Origin: UBA7672 sp047601145
GTDB taxonomy: Bacteria; Pseudomonadota; Alphaproteobacteria; Caulobacterales; Hyphomonadaceae
Assembly (NCBI GenBank): GCA_047601145.1
Contig: JASGJW010000001.1
Coordinates: forward strand, 620,001-684,000
Direction: 5' to 3'
Length of the DNA: 64,000 bases
In this document: positions 33,446-42,569 of the stretch, in pieces
How the letters are laid out: each line of letters opens with the position of its first letter
How positions within the stretch are numbered: position 1 is the first letter of the stretch
Notes under the pieces: model-generated
The model's database searches: none
Told to the model about the DNA's origin: nothing
The model's input: only the letters and a program-made list of their open reading frames with translations
Translations under genes and position numbers: made by a program

Positions 33446-33949
33446 TTACTTGCAAAGCGCTTTCGCCTTGTCGATCGCGTCGCGCGAGCCCTTGAGTGAG
33501 AAGTGATACGCCGTGCGTGCGTCCTTCACCGACGCCGCCTCCACGCGCAGCTCCTGCCCCTTCTTCAGCGCATCGAGCAGTTTCTTCTCCGAGCCGTCCG
33601 GGAAGAACGCCTCCGAGCCCGAGGCGTACATCGGGAAGCGATCGCGCCCGACGATGGCCACCGGGGCGATGTCGGTGCGCAGCGTATAGCCCACGCGCAG
33701 GCTCGGCTGGTCCGTCGCCGCGCCGCTCTTCCAGGCGGCGACATAGAACGCCACCTCGCCATGCTCGACCGATTTGGGCGCCATGTCATAGGGCTCGACG
33801 GCGGCGAAGCAGACCATGCTCTTGCCCTCGCCCTCGGTATAGACCCGCCAGTCATTGTAGCGGCCGATCGCCTTCGACTGCGCAGCCGCAACCGGCGCCA
33901 GCGCCAGCATCATCACCACAAGACCAACCGATCGCATCATTCCAGGCAC
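33446..33949 (-). CDS. Exported protein, invasion-associated locus B-like
   Basis: A 167-residue protein with a Sec signal (…VAAAQ). The mature protein begins with YNDWRVYTEGEGKSMVCF and continues with VAFYVAAWK, FPMYASGSEAFFPDG and LLDALKKGQELRVEA. This is the strand order of the IalB-like family common in alphaproteobacteria. The family's role is unclear, despite the name. Convergent with the NTF2-like gene. Confidence 0.65.
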   Translation of the reverse strand: MPGMMRSVGLVVMMLALAPVAAAQSKAIGRYNDWRVYTEGEGKSMVCFAAVEPYDMAPKSVEHGEVAFYVAAWKSGAATDQPSLRVGYTLRTDIAPVAIVGRDRFPMYASGSEAFFPDGSEKKLLDALKKGQELRVEAASVKDARTAYHFSLKGSRDAIDKAKALCK

Positions 33950-34068
33950 TCTCCAGTCCTCAGCCTATAGCTGACTAAGGACGAAATTTGACGCAAGGTT
34001 TAACATCTCCCGGGGGATTGCAGTGGGGACTGCAGTTCATGAACCCGTGCAGATCAGGAGGCTATCCC

Positions 34069-34461
34069 ATGCTCAGCGGATCATGCCTGTGCGGCGGGGT
34101 GAGGTTCGAGATCGCCGGACCACTCGAATTCCCCGCCGAAGCCTGCCATTGCGGCCAGTGCCGCAAGCATTCCGGCAATTGTCTCGCCGCCGTGAACGTT
34201 CGCCGCACCGCCCTCACCGTCCATGGCGAGGACAAGGTCGGCTGGTACCGGTCATCCGAAAAGGTCCGCCGCGGCTTCTGCTCCGTCTGCGGATCGACCC
34301 TGTTCTGGGATCCGGTGATCGAGGACTACCAGTACACCGCCATCGCCCTCGGCCTCCTCGATGCGCCCACCACGGCGCGCGTCTCGAAACACACCTTCGT
34401 GCGCGACAAGGGCGACTACGACGACATCTGTGACGGCATGCCCCAGCACGAGGCGTTCTGA
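34069..34461 (+). CDS. GFA (glutathione-dependent formaldehyde-activating-like) family protein (1)
   Basis: A 130-residue zinc-binding protein. ATG 34069 is chosen because AGGAGG lies seven bases upstream (34056-34061); the frame is open further back. The Cys motifs are CLCGGVRFE, CHCGQCRKHSG and CSVCGSTLFW, and together they form the Mss4-like zinc sites of the GFA family. Despite the family name, the activity of most members is unproven. A second GFA gene lies at 40730. Confidence 0.9.
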   Translation: MLSGSCLCGGVRFEIAGPLEFPAEACHCGQCRKHSGNCLAAVNVRRTALTVHGEDKVGWYRSSEKVRRGFCSVCGSTLFWDPVIEDYQYTAIALGLLDAPTTARVSKHTFVRDKGDYDDICDGMPQHEAF

Positions 34462-34466
34462 GACGC

Positions 34467-35066
34467 CTAGCCGGAAGCCTTGCAGCTTATCTCGGATTTG
34501 AACTTCTCATCGATCGCCGCCAGCACTTCCGCCAACCGCCTGCGGGATTCTGCATCCCTATCGTACGCCGAGGCGCCAAAAACCCAGTAGTAACTGCCCT
34601 TCCTCGCCAGGATGAGATCGGCCTTCCAGCCATCACGCATCGCGACAACGCGCACGGCCGGACAGCCATTGAAATCATAATTGACGACGGGATCGTCGGT
34701 ATTCGGCTGCGTGACGTTGAGGACGCTCATGGCCTTGCGGCCGACATCCTCGAGCAACTCGCCGAACTCCGCCTGCTTCGCGCCCGTGACCATGCGAAGC
34801 TCGGGACCGTCCATCCACAGGCACACCACACCGTCAGGCACCGACACGACCCGCACGATCGAGACATTCGCCAGCTGCGCCGAACAAGTGAAGCCGCTGA
34901 CGATGTGACGGATGCCGCCATCCTCGCGCGATTGCCACACATCCGGATTGAACTTCACGGCGTCAACCAGGATCTCCTCGGCCGACGGCTTGTGTTCTGG
35001 TTGCGCAAGCGCTGGTCCGTGCAGCCCCACGAGCCACAGGAACACGACCACACAAAGTCGATGCAT
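34467..35066 (-). CDS. Exported protein of unknown function
   Basis: A 199-residue protein with a Sec signal (LHGPALAQ). The mature part has three cysteines and a pattern of beta strands (IRHIVSGFTCSAQ, DGVVCLWMDG, WKADLILARKGSYYWVFG). No family is recognised. It lies 30 bases from the regA stop and on the same strand, so it could be the distal gene of the reg operon. Confidence 0.65.
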   Translation of the reverse strand: MHRLCVVVFLWLVGLHGPALAQPEHKPSAEEILVDAVKFNPDVWQSREDGGIRHIVSGFTCSAQLANVSIVRVVSVPDGVVCLWMDGPELRMVTGAKQAEFGELLEDVGRKAMSVLNVTQPNTDDPVVNYDFNGCPAVRVVAMRDGWKADLILARKGSYYWVFGASAYDRDAESRRRLAEVLAAIDEKFKSEISCKASG

Positions 35067-35096
35067 GACTGACGCGCCCCCCGACGCGATCTTGCT

Positions 35097-35663
35097 TCAG
35101 CGCGGCGCGCGCTTCGCCAGTATCCGTTGCAGCGTCCTGCGGTGCATGTTGAGCCGGCGCGCCGTCTCCGACACGTTGTGATTGCATAGCTCGTAGACGC
35201 GCTGGATGTGCTCCCACCGCACGCGGTCCGCCGACATCGGATTCTCGGGCGGCTCCGGCCGGTCCGACTTCGAGGTCAAGAGCGCGTTCACGACATCGTC
35301 AATGTCGGCAGGCTTGGGCAGGTAGTCGATCGCCCCCGCCTTCACCGCCGCCACCGCCGTCGAGATCGCGCCATAGCCGGTAAGGATCACGGCATGCGTG
35401 TCCTCGCGCGCCCGCTGCAGCGCCTCGACCACGTCGAGACCCGATCCATCCTCGAGCCGCAGGTCGACCACGGCGAACGCCGGCGCCTGCTTCTTGAGAT
35501 GATCCTTCGCTTCCGCGACGGTTCCCAGCGACGTGACGTCGAAACCACGCTGCTGGAGCGCACGTGCGAGACGCGCGCGGAACGGCGCGTCGTCATCGAG
35601 GACCATAAGGGATTTGTCTTCGAGTGCAGCGACCCGTGGGTCGGACTCAACAGGCTCTTCCAC
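35097..35663 (-). CDS. regA: Redox response regulator RegA/ActR/PrrA
   Basis: A 188-residue protein. The receiver domain is residues ~17-130, with acidic pocket Asp23-Asp25, phosphoacceptor Asp67 (AVVDLRLEDGSG) and the conserved Lys in YLPKP. A Fis-type helix-turn-helix at ~155-185 (HNVSETARRLNMHRRTLQRIL) is the hallmark of RegA orthologues. It is phosphorylated by RegB and controls photosynthesis, respiration, carbon and nitrogen genes in relatives. It is encoded two genes downstream of regB, on the same strand. Confidence 0.94.
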   Translation of the reverse strand: MEEPVESDPRVAALEDKSLMVLDDDAPFRARLARALQQRGFDVTSLGTVAEAKDHLKKQAPAFAVVDLRLEDGSGLDVVEALQRAREDTHAVILTGYGAISTAVAAVKAGAIDYLPKPADIDDVVNALLTSKSDRPEPPENPMSADRVRWEHIQRVYELCNHNVSETARRLNMHRRTLQRILAKRAPR

Positions 35664-35834
35664 CCGGCATTCTCCCGCAGAAGCTGTCGATGGACAGCAA
35701 TATAATAGGCTGGGGTCCCTTAGGCCAACGGATTGATTTGTCTACCTTGATACTTTCCGGGCCGGTTTTCACGGCCTTGGCCCCGACGTGAGGCCCCAAT
35801 GCAGGCGAAAGACGTCGCTTGGCGCCGTCAATGC

Positions 35835-36398
35835 CTACTTCAAGGTGATGTGAAACACCGACCAGGCAAGGCCGGCATCGCCTGCCCTGTCGTCACCCGG
35901 CACCACGCCTGGCGGAAATACCAGCCAGAGCGGCCCCATCCCGCCGATCGACAGTGGCTCGCCGTCCGCCTCCAGCGCCAGGATCACGTCGCCCGATTTC
36001 AGCGCCTCCACGGGAAAGGTCAACTCATATCCGTCGAGCGCCTGCAGCAGCACGGTCGAGCCCTCGGCCTTCACCGCCTTCATCACGTCCCGGAACGCCG
36101 GTCCTCGCACCACCACTGGCTTGGGCCATGGCGCACGCTTCACCGTCATCTCACGCTCGCCAAGCGCTGCGAGGCTGGCGCGCGTGAACTCGTAGGCGCG
36201 GTCGAACCTGACATTCTTGTGCGCGAGGAAGGCGTCCTTGAAGTCGTCGACCGGCCCCCGATTGGAATTGCCGATCGCGCCCGTCACCGTCAGCACCACG
36301 ACCTTGTCGTCTGCACCTGTCAGCGCAACGCCCCCGCTGCACGCCGCCAGCACGGCTGCGAACAGACCTGCCAGACCCATCCGCACGATCCCGGTCAT
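35835..36398 (-). CDS. Molybdopterin oxidoreductase-like lipoprotein between regB and regA
   Basis: A 187-residue protein from ATG 36398. It has a lipoprotein signal (AAVLAAC). The body recalls the sulfite oxidase/YedY molybdopterin-binding fold: VVVLTVTGAIGNSNRG near the start, VLLQALDGYELTFPVEAL, and a PLWLVFPPG motif. Such short versions lack the cofactor cysteine, and I see none here, so it may bind without catalysis. It is seven bases from the regB stop, so they are co-transcribed. Confidence 0.75.
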   Translation of the reverse strand: MTGIVRMGLAGLFAAVLAACSGGVALTGADDKVVVLTVTGAIGNSNRGPVDDFKDAFLAHKNVRFDRAYEFTRASLAALGEREMTVKRAPWPKPVVVRGPAFRDVMKAVKAEGSTVLLQALDGYELTFPVEALKSGDVILALEADGEPLSIGGMGPLWLVFPPGVVPGDDRAGDAGLAWSVFHITLK

Positions 36399-36405
36399 GC
36401 CTGCC

Positions 36406-37812
36406 TCACGCCTCGATCCAGCCATCCGGCGCCTCGATGGCCTCGCGCGGCCACACGATGCGGATGACCGCGCCCTTCGCCGGCAGCTGCCGATTGTACG
36501 GCGTCACCCGCGCGCCCGTCCGCTCCAGCAGCGTGCACGCGATGAAGAAGCCGAGGCCCATCCCCCCGCCCCGCTGCTCGAGCTTGCGCTCGGTGAAATA
36601 AGGTTCGCCCAGCTTGGCCAGAACGCTCGGCGCGAAGCCCGGCCCGTCATCAGTGATGTAGATGCGCACTTCCTCGTCCGACCAGCGCGCGTTCACGCTC
36701 ACTTCCTTGGCAGCGAAGCTCACCGCATTCTCGACGAACGCCCCCAGCGCATGAATGATCTCGGGCTTGCGCACCACATCCGGGGCCTTTTCATTGGTCT
36801 CGCCCCCGCCGGCCAGCGATGAGCACGAGCACTGCACATGGATGCCCGATCCCTTGTGCGGCTCCACCGCCTCCTCGATCAGCCCCGGCAGCGTCGCCCG
36901 CGCCATCGCCGCGTCCGTCATGTGCCGCCGTTGCGAGATCTGCTTCAGGATCAGGCGGCACCGCTCGGCCTGCTCGATGATGAGATCCACGTCTTCTCGC
37001 GCGGGATGATCCTGCTTGATCGACCGACCCAGCTCGCGCGCCGCAAGGTGGATCGTCGCCAGGGGCGTTCCCAGCTCGTGCGCCGTCGCCGCCGCCAGCG
37101 CGCCGAGCGCTGACAATTGCTGTTCACGCGCCAGCACGGCCTGCACGGCGTCGAGCGCCGACACCAGCTTGCTTTCGTCACGCCCGGTCCGCCAGGACGA
37201 GATCGAGAAGAACACCAGCCCGATCGCCACAGCTGCGAGCTGACCCGCCTGGTAGAGCGGCGGAATGGTGAGCCCCTCGGGCCCCCAAGGCAGGTCGAGC
37301 CCCCACAGCCACATGCCGCCACAGCAGATGAGCGCCACGAGCGCAAGAAGCGCCGCATAAGCCGGCAGCAGGCGCGAGGCCCCCACCGTCACCGGCGCAA
37401 GGATCATCAGGAGGAACGGGTTCTGCAGCCCGCCCGTCAGCCCGATCAGCACCGCCACCTGGATGGTGTCGAACACCAGCTGCCCGGCCGTCTCCGCCGG
37501 GGACGAGAGGTGCTGGGAGGGAAAAACCGCCATCAGCGCCACGTTCAACCACGCCGAAGCTCCGATCGCAGCCAGGCACGCCGGCAGCGGCAATTCGAAT
37601 TTCAGGACGTAGTGGACGAACAGCACGGCAAGGGTCTGCCCCGCGATCGCCATCCAGCGCAGCGAGACCAGCGTGCGCAGGCGCGTCCGCCCGAACGCCG
37701 ATCCCACGCTGCGCAGCGTCTCTCGCGCCGGGTCGTCCGCGGTCAGCACCGGCAGGCCCGCCAGCGGGCCGTTTCCGTTCGTTACCTGCGTCTGCGTCTC
37801 AGCCATGCCCAC
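36406..37812 (-). CDS. regB: Redox sensor histidine kinase RegB/ActS/PrrB
   Basis: A 468-residue inner-membrane kinase with six helices in residues ~50-215. The family quinone-binding motif GGLQNPF lies in the loop between helices. The phosphorylated His is in ATAHELGTPLATIHL. The redox-active cysteine of RegB is present in EQAERCRLILKQIS. The ATPase domain has ENAV, DDGPGF and GGGMGLGFFIA. It senses quinone redox state and passes phosphate to RegA. senC is divergent, 74 bases away, as in other alphaproteobacteria. Confidence 0.95.
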   Translation of the reverse strand: MGMAETQTQVTNGNGPLAGLPVLTADDPARETLRSVGSAFGRTRLRTLVSLRWMAIAGQTLAVLFVHYVLKFELPLPACLAAIGASAWLNVALMAVFPSQHLSSPAETAGQLVFDTIQVAVLIGLTGGLQNPFLLMILAPVTVGASRLLPAYAALLALVALICCGGMWLWGLDLPWGPEGLTIPPLYQAGQLAAVAIGLVFFSISSWRTGRDESKLVSALDAVQAVLAREQQLSALGALAAATAHELGTPLATIHLAARELGRSIKQDHPAREDVDLIIEQAERCRLILKQISQRRHMTDAAMARATLPGLIEEAVEPHKGSGIHVQCSCSSLAGGGETNEKAPDVVRKPEIIHALGAFVENAVSFAAKEVSVNARWSDEEVRIYITDDGPGFAPSVLAKLGEPYFTERKLEQRGGGMGLGFFIACTLLERTGARVTPYNRQLPAKGAVIRIVWPREAIEAPDGWIEA

Positions 37813-37886
37813 TGCTCGCGTAAAGGCGAACCAATGTCATCATGCCGCCGTTGGCTTTTTTAGCCTAGCGTGAGCATATCCGACCA

Positions 37887-38525
37887 ATGCGCGGTCCGCT
37901 TCTCGTCCTTTTCCTAGCTGTTGCAGGCTGCACCCCCGGAACCCCGGCCGGAACCGCCGCCAAAGGCGATGAAACCCCCGGCATTCAGTCCTCCGGCCTC
38001 CCGACCGCCTCGAACAACTGCACCAATCGCTGGTCGGATGAGATCGGCGGGCCTTTCCACCTCACGGCGCAGGACGGCTCGCCCACCACCGAGGCCAATT
38101 TCCGGGACCGCAAGACGCTGATCTTCTTCGGCTTCACCAATTGCGCCGACGTCTGCCCCATCACCCTGTTCAAGCTCGGCAAGGCAATGAGCCTCCTGCC
38201 CGCCGGCAAGACGCCGCCGCACACCCTGTTCATCTCGGTCGATCCCGCGCGCGATACGCCAGACGCCATGATGGCGTACATCCGCTCCAACGGCTTCCCG
38301 AAGGACATCACCGGCCTCACCGGCACGCTGGAAGAACTCGAACAGGTCTCGAAGGAGTTCGTCGCGCCGTTCAGCCGTCTCGAAGACGCCGAAAGCAGCT
38401 CTGGCTATGTCATGAGCCATTCCCCCCTCGTCTACCTCATGGACGAGAACTGGAAGCTCAAGACCTTCTTCACCGAAGACCAGTCCCCGCAGGAAATCGC
38501 CGCCTGCCTGGCCGACATCGGTTAG
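37887..38525 (+). CDS. senC: SCO/SenC family copper chaperone (lipoprotein)
   Basis: A 212-residue protein with a lipoprotein signal (FLAVAGC) and a thioredoxin-like SCO domain. The copper ligands are the cysteines of CADVC and the His in MSHSPLVYLMD. SCO proteins insert copper into the CuA site of cytochrome c oxidase; PrrC/SenC also affects RegB signalling in purple bacteria. Divergent from regB, which is the conserved arrangement. Confidence 0.92.
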   Translation: MRGPLLVLFLAVAGCTPGTPAGTAAKGDETPGIQSSGLPTASNNCTNRWSDEIGGPFHLTAQDGSPTTEANFRDRKTLIFFGFTNCADVCPITLFKLGKAMSLLPAGKTPPHTLFISVDPARDTPDAMMAYIRSNGFPKDITGLTGTLEELEQVSKEFVAPFSRLEDAESSSGYVMSHSPLVYLMDENWKLKTFFTEDQSPQEIAACLADIG

Positions 38526-38608
38526 GGCCCGGCCTTTACCGGTGATCGCAGAATCACGCTGTTGCGTCCGCTCCGCGGCTTGCCGATGAGGCCGGCGGGG
38601 CCGTAGCA

Positions 38609-40720
38609 GTGAGGGTGATGGACCTCTCGCGCGAACCAAAACTGAAACTGGGACGCATCGTCGTGTCGCCGGCGACCCGGGAGGTTACCTTCCCGGGCGG
38701 CCGTGACGTGCTGGAACCTCGGGTGATGGAGGTGCTTGTCACCCTCGCCCGGGCGCAAGGCGAAGTGATCTCCCGGGACGCCCTTGTCGAGGCGTGCTGG
38801 GAGGGGCGAGCCGTCTCGGATGACGCCATCAACCGGGTGATCTCCCGGGTGCGGAAGGTTGCCGAACTGACCCAAGGGGAAGATTTCGGCCTCGAGACCA
38901 TTGCCAAGGTGGGCTACCGGCTGGTGGTGAAGGAAGCGCCGGCGGCTGCTGTGCCTGATGTCACGCCCGCGCCGGCGGGTGCGCCTGGCGCCACGAGATG
39001 GTTCAAGGAACAAAAGTTCTTGCTGGCTGGAGGAGCGGCGCTGCTTGTGGCCCTGCTTGTCGGGGGCGCCCTGCTGCTGCCGAAAAACAGCCCCGCGCCT
39101 GCAGCTGCCGCCGGAACGGAGAGTGCGCTGACGCTGGCGGTGATGCCGTTCGATGCGCTGAGCGCCAACGACGGGGATGGCCTGCTGGCGAGCGGCATGT
39201 CACGCGAGATCCGGAACACGCTGTCACGCGTGCGCGGGTTGAAAGTACTGGCGGATGCCTCCTCCCTCGCGGCGGTTGCGGGCAAGATGAGCCCGGCCGA
39301 CCTCGGCGCGAAGCAATGGGCCGACCTCGTGATCGACGGCAGCTTCACCCGCACCGGCGAGACCGTGAAGCTGATGGCCGAGCTGGTGGACGCCAAGACC
39401 GGGCTCAATGTGTGGGCGGGCGAAAAATCAGGCCCGGCGGCGGACCTCGACCGGTTGCGCGAGCTGATGTCGGCGGCGCTGTTCCAGGAGATCGTCACCC
39501 GTGTCGGCCCGAACCGGCTTCAGCAGCTTGCCCCGCCGCGTCCGGTTGACCCGCGGGTCTACCAGCTGACGCTCGAGGCCTACCAGATAATCAGCACCCT
39601 CAATTCCATGCGGCAGCGCGGCGAACAGGAGGAAACCCTCCTCGCCGGCGACCGGGCGGAGGCGCTGCTCGACCGGGCGCTTGCGATCGAGGCGGACGAC
39701 GCCCAGGCGCTGATGCTGAAGGGCATATTGCAGCTCAACGTCTCGACGCATGCGGACGCAAAGAGCGACGCGACGCTGCAGGACAGGCTGGCGCGGTCAG
39801 CGGAATTCTTCCGCAGGGCGCTTGCGATCGATCCCGACAATGCCGAAGCGCTGGTGAACCTTGCCGAACACTATCGGCGGAATGAGTGGCGCTGGGCAGA
39901 GGCGCGCCCGTTGTTCGCGCGCGCACTGGCTGTGGACCCGAACAATATCTACGCGCGCAGCTACTGGTCGTATTACCTGTCGGGAGCCGGGCGCTGCATC
40001 GAGTCGCTGGAGCAGGCGCGTATCGTCACTGAACTCAATCCTGCAGACAACACCCGCCTTGCCGAGGCGCGCGCCATGAAGTGCGTCGGGCGGGTCGAGG
40101 CGTCGGACGGGCTCTACATGCAAGCGATCAACGGGGATCGGGCAAACCTGTTCTCGCTGTCGGAATACTATCTCAGCCTGCTGACGCGTCGGGATGTGCC
40201 GGGACTGCGTGAGCTTGTGCGCCACGTGCGAGATGACCTGTGGGCGGGCAAGCCCTCGGGGCCCGTTGCCGATTGGCTGGCGCGGATATCCGAGGCCGCT
40301 GAGGCGCTCGAAGGCAAGCCTCAGCCGTTTGTGCGGCGTCTCGATGGGGACCTGCGCGCCTTCGAGACCATGAAGCCGGAAGAGAACGGACGGCGCGGTC
40401 CGGACCGCTACTGGACATTCGCCCTGGAATACGCGCATGCGGGCGAAACCAGCCGCGCGGTCGACCTTCTGGGCCGGGCGCTGAAAGGCGGCTCGCTCTA
40501 TATTCCCGAGGCGATGCCTTACGGGGCTTACGAATTCACGCCGGAGGTGCGCAAAGACCCGCGCTACCAGGCGCTCTGGCGGAGCGATCCGCGGCTCGTA
40601 GAGCTGATGCGCCTGCGCCTCGAAGCGCTGAAGGCGCGGCAGTTCACGGGCGTGATGCCCGACGGGACGCGCGTCGAGGCGTTGCCGGAGAAATCGGCGG
40701 AAGGCCGTTCTCCGGCTTGA
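38609..40720 (+). CDS. CadC/ToxR-like membrane transcription regulator with TPR domain
   Basis: A 703-residue protein starting at GTG 38609 (or ATG 38618). Residues ~10-105 are an OmpR-type winged helix (LEPRVMEVLVTLARAQGEVISRD … INRVISRVRKV). One transmembrane helix is at ~140-160 (LLAGGAALLVALLVGGALL). The periplasmic part begins with a TolB/FlgO-like domain (LTLAVMPFDALSAND, residues ~180-300) and ends in TPR repeats (~330-680). This one-component design lets a periplasmic signal drive DNA binding. The target genes are unknown. Confidence 0.87.
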   Translation: MRVMDLSREPKLKLGRIVVSPATREVTFPGGRDVLEPRVMEVLVTLARAQGEVISRDALVEACWEGRAVSDDAINRVISRVRKVAELTQGEDFGLETIAKVGYRLVVKEAPAAAVPDVTPAPAGAPGATRWFKEQKFLLAGGAALLVALLVGGALLLPKNSPAPAAAAGTESALTLAVMPFDALSANDGDGLLASGMSREIRNTLSRVRGLKVLADASSLAAVAGKMSPADLGAKQWADLVIDGSFTRTGETVKLMAELVDAKTGLNVWAGEKSGPAADLDRLRELMSAALFQEIVTRVGPNRLQQLAPPRPVDPRVYQLTLEAYQIISTLNSMRQRGEQEETLLAGDRAEALLDRALAIEADDAQALMLKGILQLNVSTHADAKSDATLQDRLARSAEFFRRALAIDPDNAEALVNLAEHYRRNEWRWAEARPLFARALAVDPNNIYARSYWSYYLSGAGRCIESLEQARIVTELNPADNTRLAEARAMKCVGRVEASDGLYMQAINGDRANLFSLSEYYLSLLTRRDVPGLRELVRHVRDDLWAGKPSGPVADWLARISEAAEALEGKPQPFVRRLDGDLRAFETMKPEENGRRGPDRYWTFALEYAHAGETSRAVDLLGRALKGGSLYIPEAMPYGAYEFTPEVRKDPRYQALWRSDPRLVELMRLRLEALKARQFTGVMPDGTRVEALPEKSAEGRSPA

Positions 40721-40729
40721 TCGGCGCCA

Positions 40730-41152
40730 TCACTCCAGCATTTGCTGGTCCGAGCCGCCGAATGCGCCCGGGAAATCCTTGAACTTCGGAAGCCCATCCT
40801 TCATCGGCAGCACGGTCTCTGCGTAGTTGATGTGGAGGCCGGCCTTGAAGTCGAGGCCGGGCAAGGTCGCGGAGAACACGTCCACGACGCCGAGCGAGGG
40901 ATGGTTGGTCATCAGGTGGCCGCCGCATTTGGCGCAGTAGGTGCGCGCGCTGCCCGGCGTCTTGTTGTAGACCGCCACATTCTCCTTGCCCTGGGTCACG
41001 CGCACGCTTTCCGGCTTCCACAGCGTGAACGCGTTGACGGGACCGCCCGACCACGACCGGCAAGACCGGCAATGGCAATAGCCCATCCCCTCGGGCTCGC
41101 CCGTGGTTTCGATCTTCACTGCGCCGCAGAAGCACTCGCCTTTGTAGGACAT
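40730..41152 (-). CDS. GFA family protein (2)
   Basis: A 140-residue protein with the GFA zinc motifs CFCGAVKIE, CHCRSCRSWSG and CAKCGGHLM. It is only moderately similar to the copy at 34069. Ends nine bases from the stop of the CadC-like gene, facing it. Confidence 0.9.
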   Translation of the reverse strand: MSYKGECFCGAVKIETTGEPEGMGYCHCRSCRSWSGGPVNAFTLWKPESVRVTQGKENVAVYNKTPGSARTYCAKCGGHLMTNHPSLGVVDVFSATLPGLDFKAGLHINYAETVLPMKDGLPKFKDFPGAFGGSDQQMLE

Positions 41153-41250
41153 GGATTGTCTCCTTGTACCGGAAGACCTTGAGGCCTGTCGGTTTCATGA
41201 AGGAGTGGCGTTCCCGACAATTGAGGGCTGCGATACCGCCAAACATAAAA

Positions 41251-41276
41251 GGGCGGCTCCGAAACCGGAGCCGCCC
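41251..41276 (-). terminator. Rho-independent terminator downstream of the 41399 gene
   Basis: The stem GGGCGGCTCCG/CGGAGCCGCCC has a four-base loop; on the minus strand it is followed by TTTTATGTTT. It lies 123 bases past the stop at 41399. Confidence 0.75.
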
Positions 41277-41398
41277 TGGCAATATGATGTTGCGAAACTC
41301 TCCCGGGGGGTCGGGGGGGACGGATAGGAAAGCCTCGCAACAGGCCAAAAACGCCGGGATCCTGCAACGGTTCCCCGCCCCACGGCTTTTCCACAGCC

Positions 41399-42400
41399 CT
41401 AGGGTTTGGGAGGCGCCGCCTGCGCAGCGCGCGTCTCCTTGATCAGCTGCGCCTGCAGGATATGCGGCAGGGAGTAATTCCCTTCATGACAGGCGTGCTC
41501 GAACATCCGCTGGCTCGTCTGGTACAGCGAATACTCCGCCAGCCAGGGCGCCGTGTAGATCTTCGGGTCCTCCACCGTGAACTGGTAGAGAAGCTCCTTG
41601 TCCGACAGCCGCGTGAACTTCTCGATCACCCTGCTCTCGCTCGACACGATGAGGTTCGAGAAGAACCGCACGCGATCTTCGTCCGGCAAGTTGATCGTCT
41701 CGATCACCAGCGTCTCGCCGTCCCACCGTGCGATGGAATCGCCCAGCGGCGAATGCTGCGACCTTGGCTTGTGCGTCGCGGTGAGCGGAATGATCCGCGC
41801 CTCGTCGCCATACTCGGTGTGCAGCACGACATAGCCCGGTATCTGCACGATGCGGCGCGGATTGACGTTGGTCGTCCCCATCCCCGTCACAGGCGGCAGG
41901 CCAAGACTGGTGAGGCAACGCTCCCAGTTCGGCCGCACCTCATAGTCCGTCGAGGGCGGATTGCGCGGGCCGCGTGACGATTCCTTCCGCGCTTCCGGGG
42001 TGTACGGGATCTTCCCATCCTCCGGCAGCACGACCATGCGCGTCCGACGCTGGCCGTTCACGATGGGCAGCCCGTCCGTCATCTTCATCAGCTCGGGCAC
42101 TTCGGGATCGAGCCCGCGGTCGAGCGAATCGCCAATGCCCTTCGCCATCATGTCCGCGAAGGTCTTCGCTTCCGCTTCCGGCAACACCAGCGCCGGCGAA
42201 CGCGGCGTTGATTCCATCAGCATCACGAAGTTCTGGTTCCACACGCCCTCGAAGCTCGGTGTCCCGAACGATGTGCGCGGCGCTGTATAGGGTTTGGTCT
42301 GGGTCTTCTGGCCTGCCGGGGGAGGCGTCTGCGCGAGAGCAAAAGGAGCCAGCGCAAGACAACAAACGGCAGCACAGGTGATCGCGGCCTTCGCCGTCAT
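41399..42400 (-). CDS. Conserved exported protein of unknown function
   Basis: A 333-residue protein. ATG 42400 is supported by GAAGGAGG upstream. It has a Sec signal (…PFALAQ). The body has landmarks that recur in a large uncharacterised family of sphingomonads, caulobacters and acidobacteria: FEGVWN, WDGETLVIETINL, QFTVEDPKIYTAPW and FEHACHEGNYSL. No enzyme activity is known to me. Confidence 0.8.
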   Translation of the reverse strand: MTAKAAITCAAVCCLALAPFALAQTPPPAGQKTQTKPYTAPRTSFGTPSFEGVWNQNFVMLMESTPRSPALVLPEAEAKTFADMMAKGIGDSLDRGLDPEVPELMKMTDGLPIVNGQRRTRMVVLPEDGKIPYTPEARKESSRGPRNPPSTDYEVRPNWERCLTSLGLPPVTGMGTTNVNPRRIVQIPGYVVLHTEYGDEARIIPLTATHKPRSQHSPLGDSIARWDGETLVIETINLPDEDRVRFFSNLIVSSESRVIEKFTRLSDKELLYQFTVEDPKIYTAPWLAEYSLYQTSQRMFEHACHEGNYSLPHILQAQLIKETRAAQAAPPKP

Positions 42401-42569
42401 ATCAACCTCCTTCAATGTCGACCGCTGGAACCGAAGCTACCACACCCGCCGCCCGCCAGCGAGCGCGCTTTGGCCCGCAGACGTTGACGTACGGAGAACC
42501 TACCCGCTCGAAAACGCCGCCAAAGCTGCTAGTTCTTCAAGAGATCAACGATTGTAGTGGGACTTGGCC

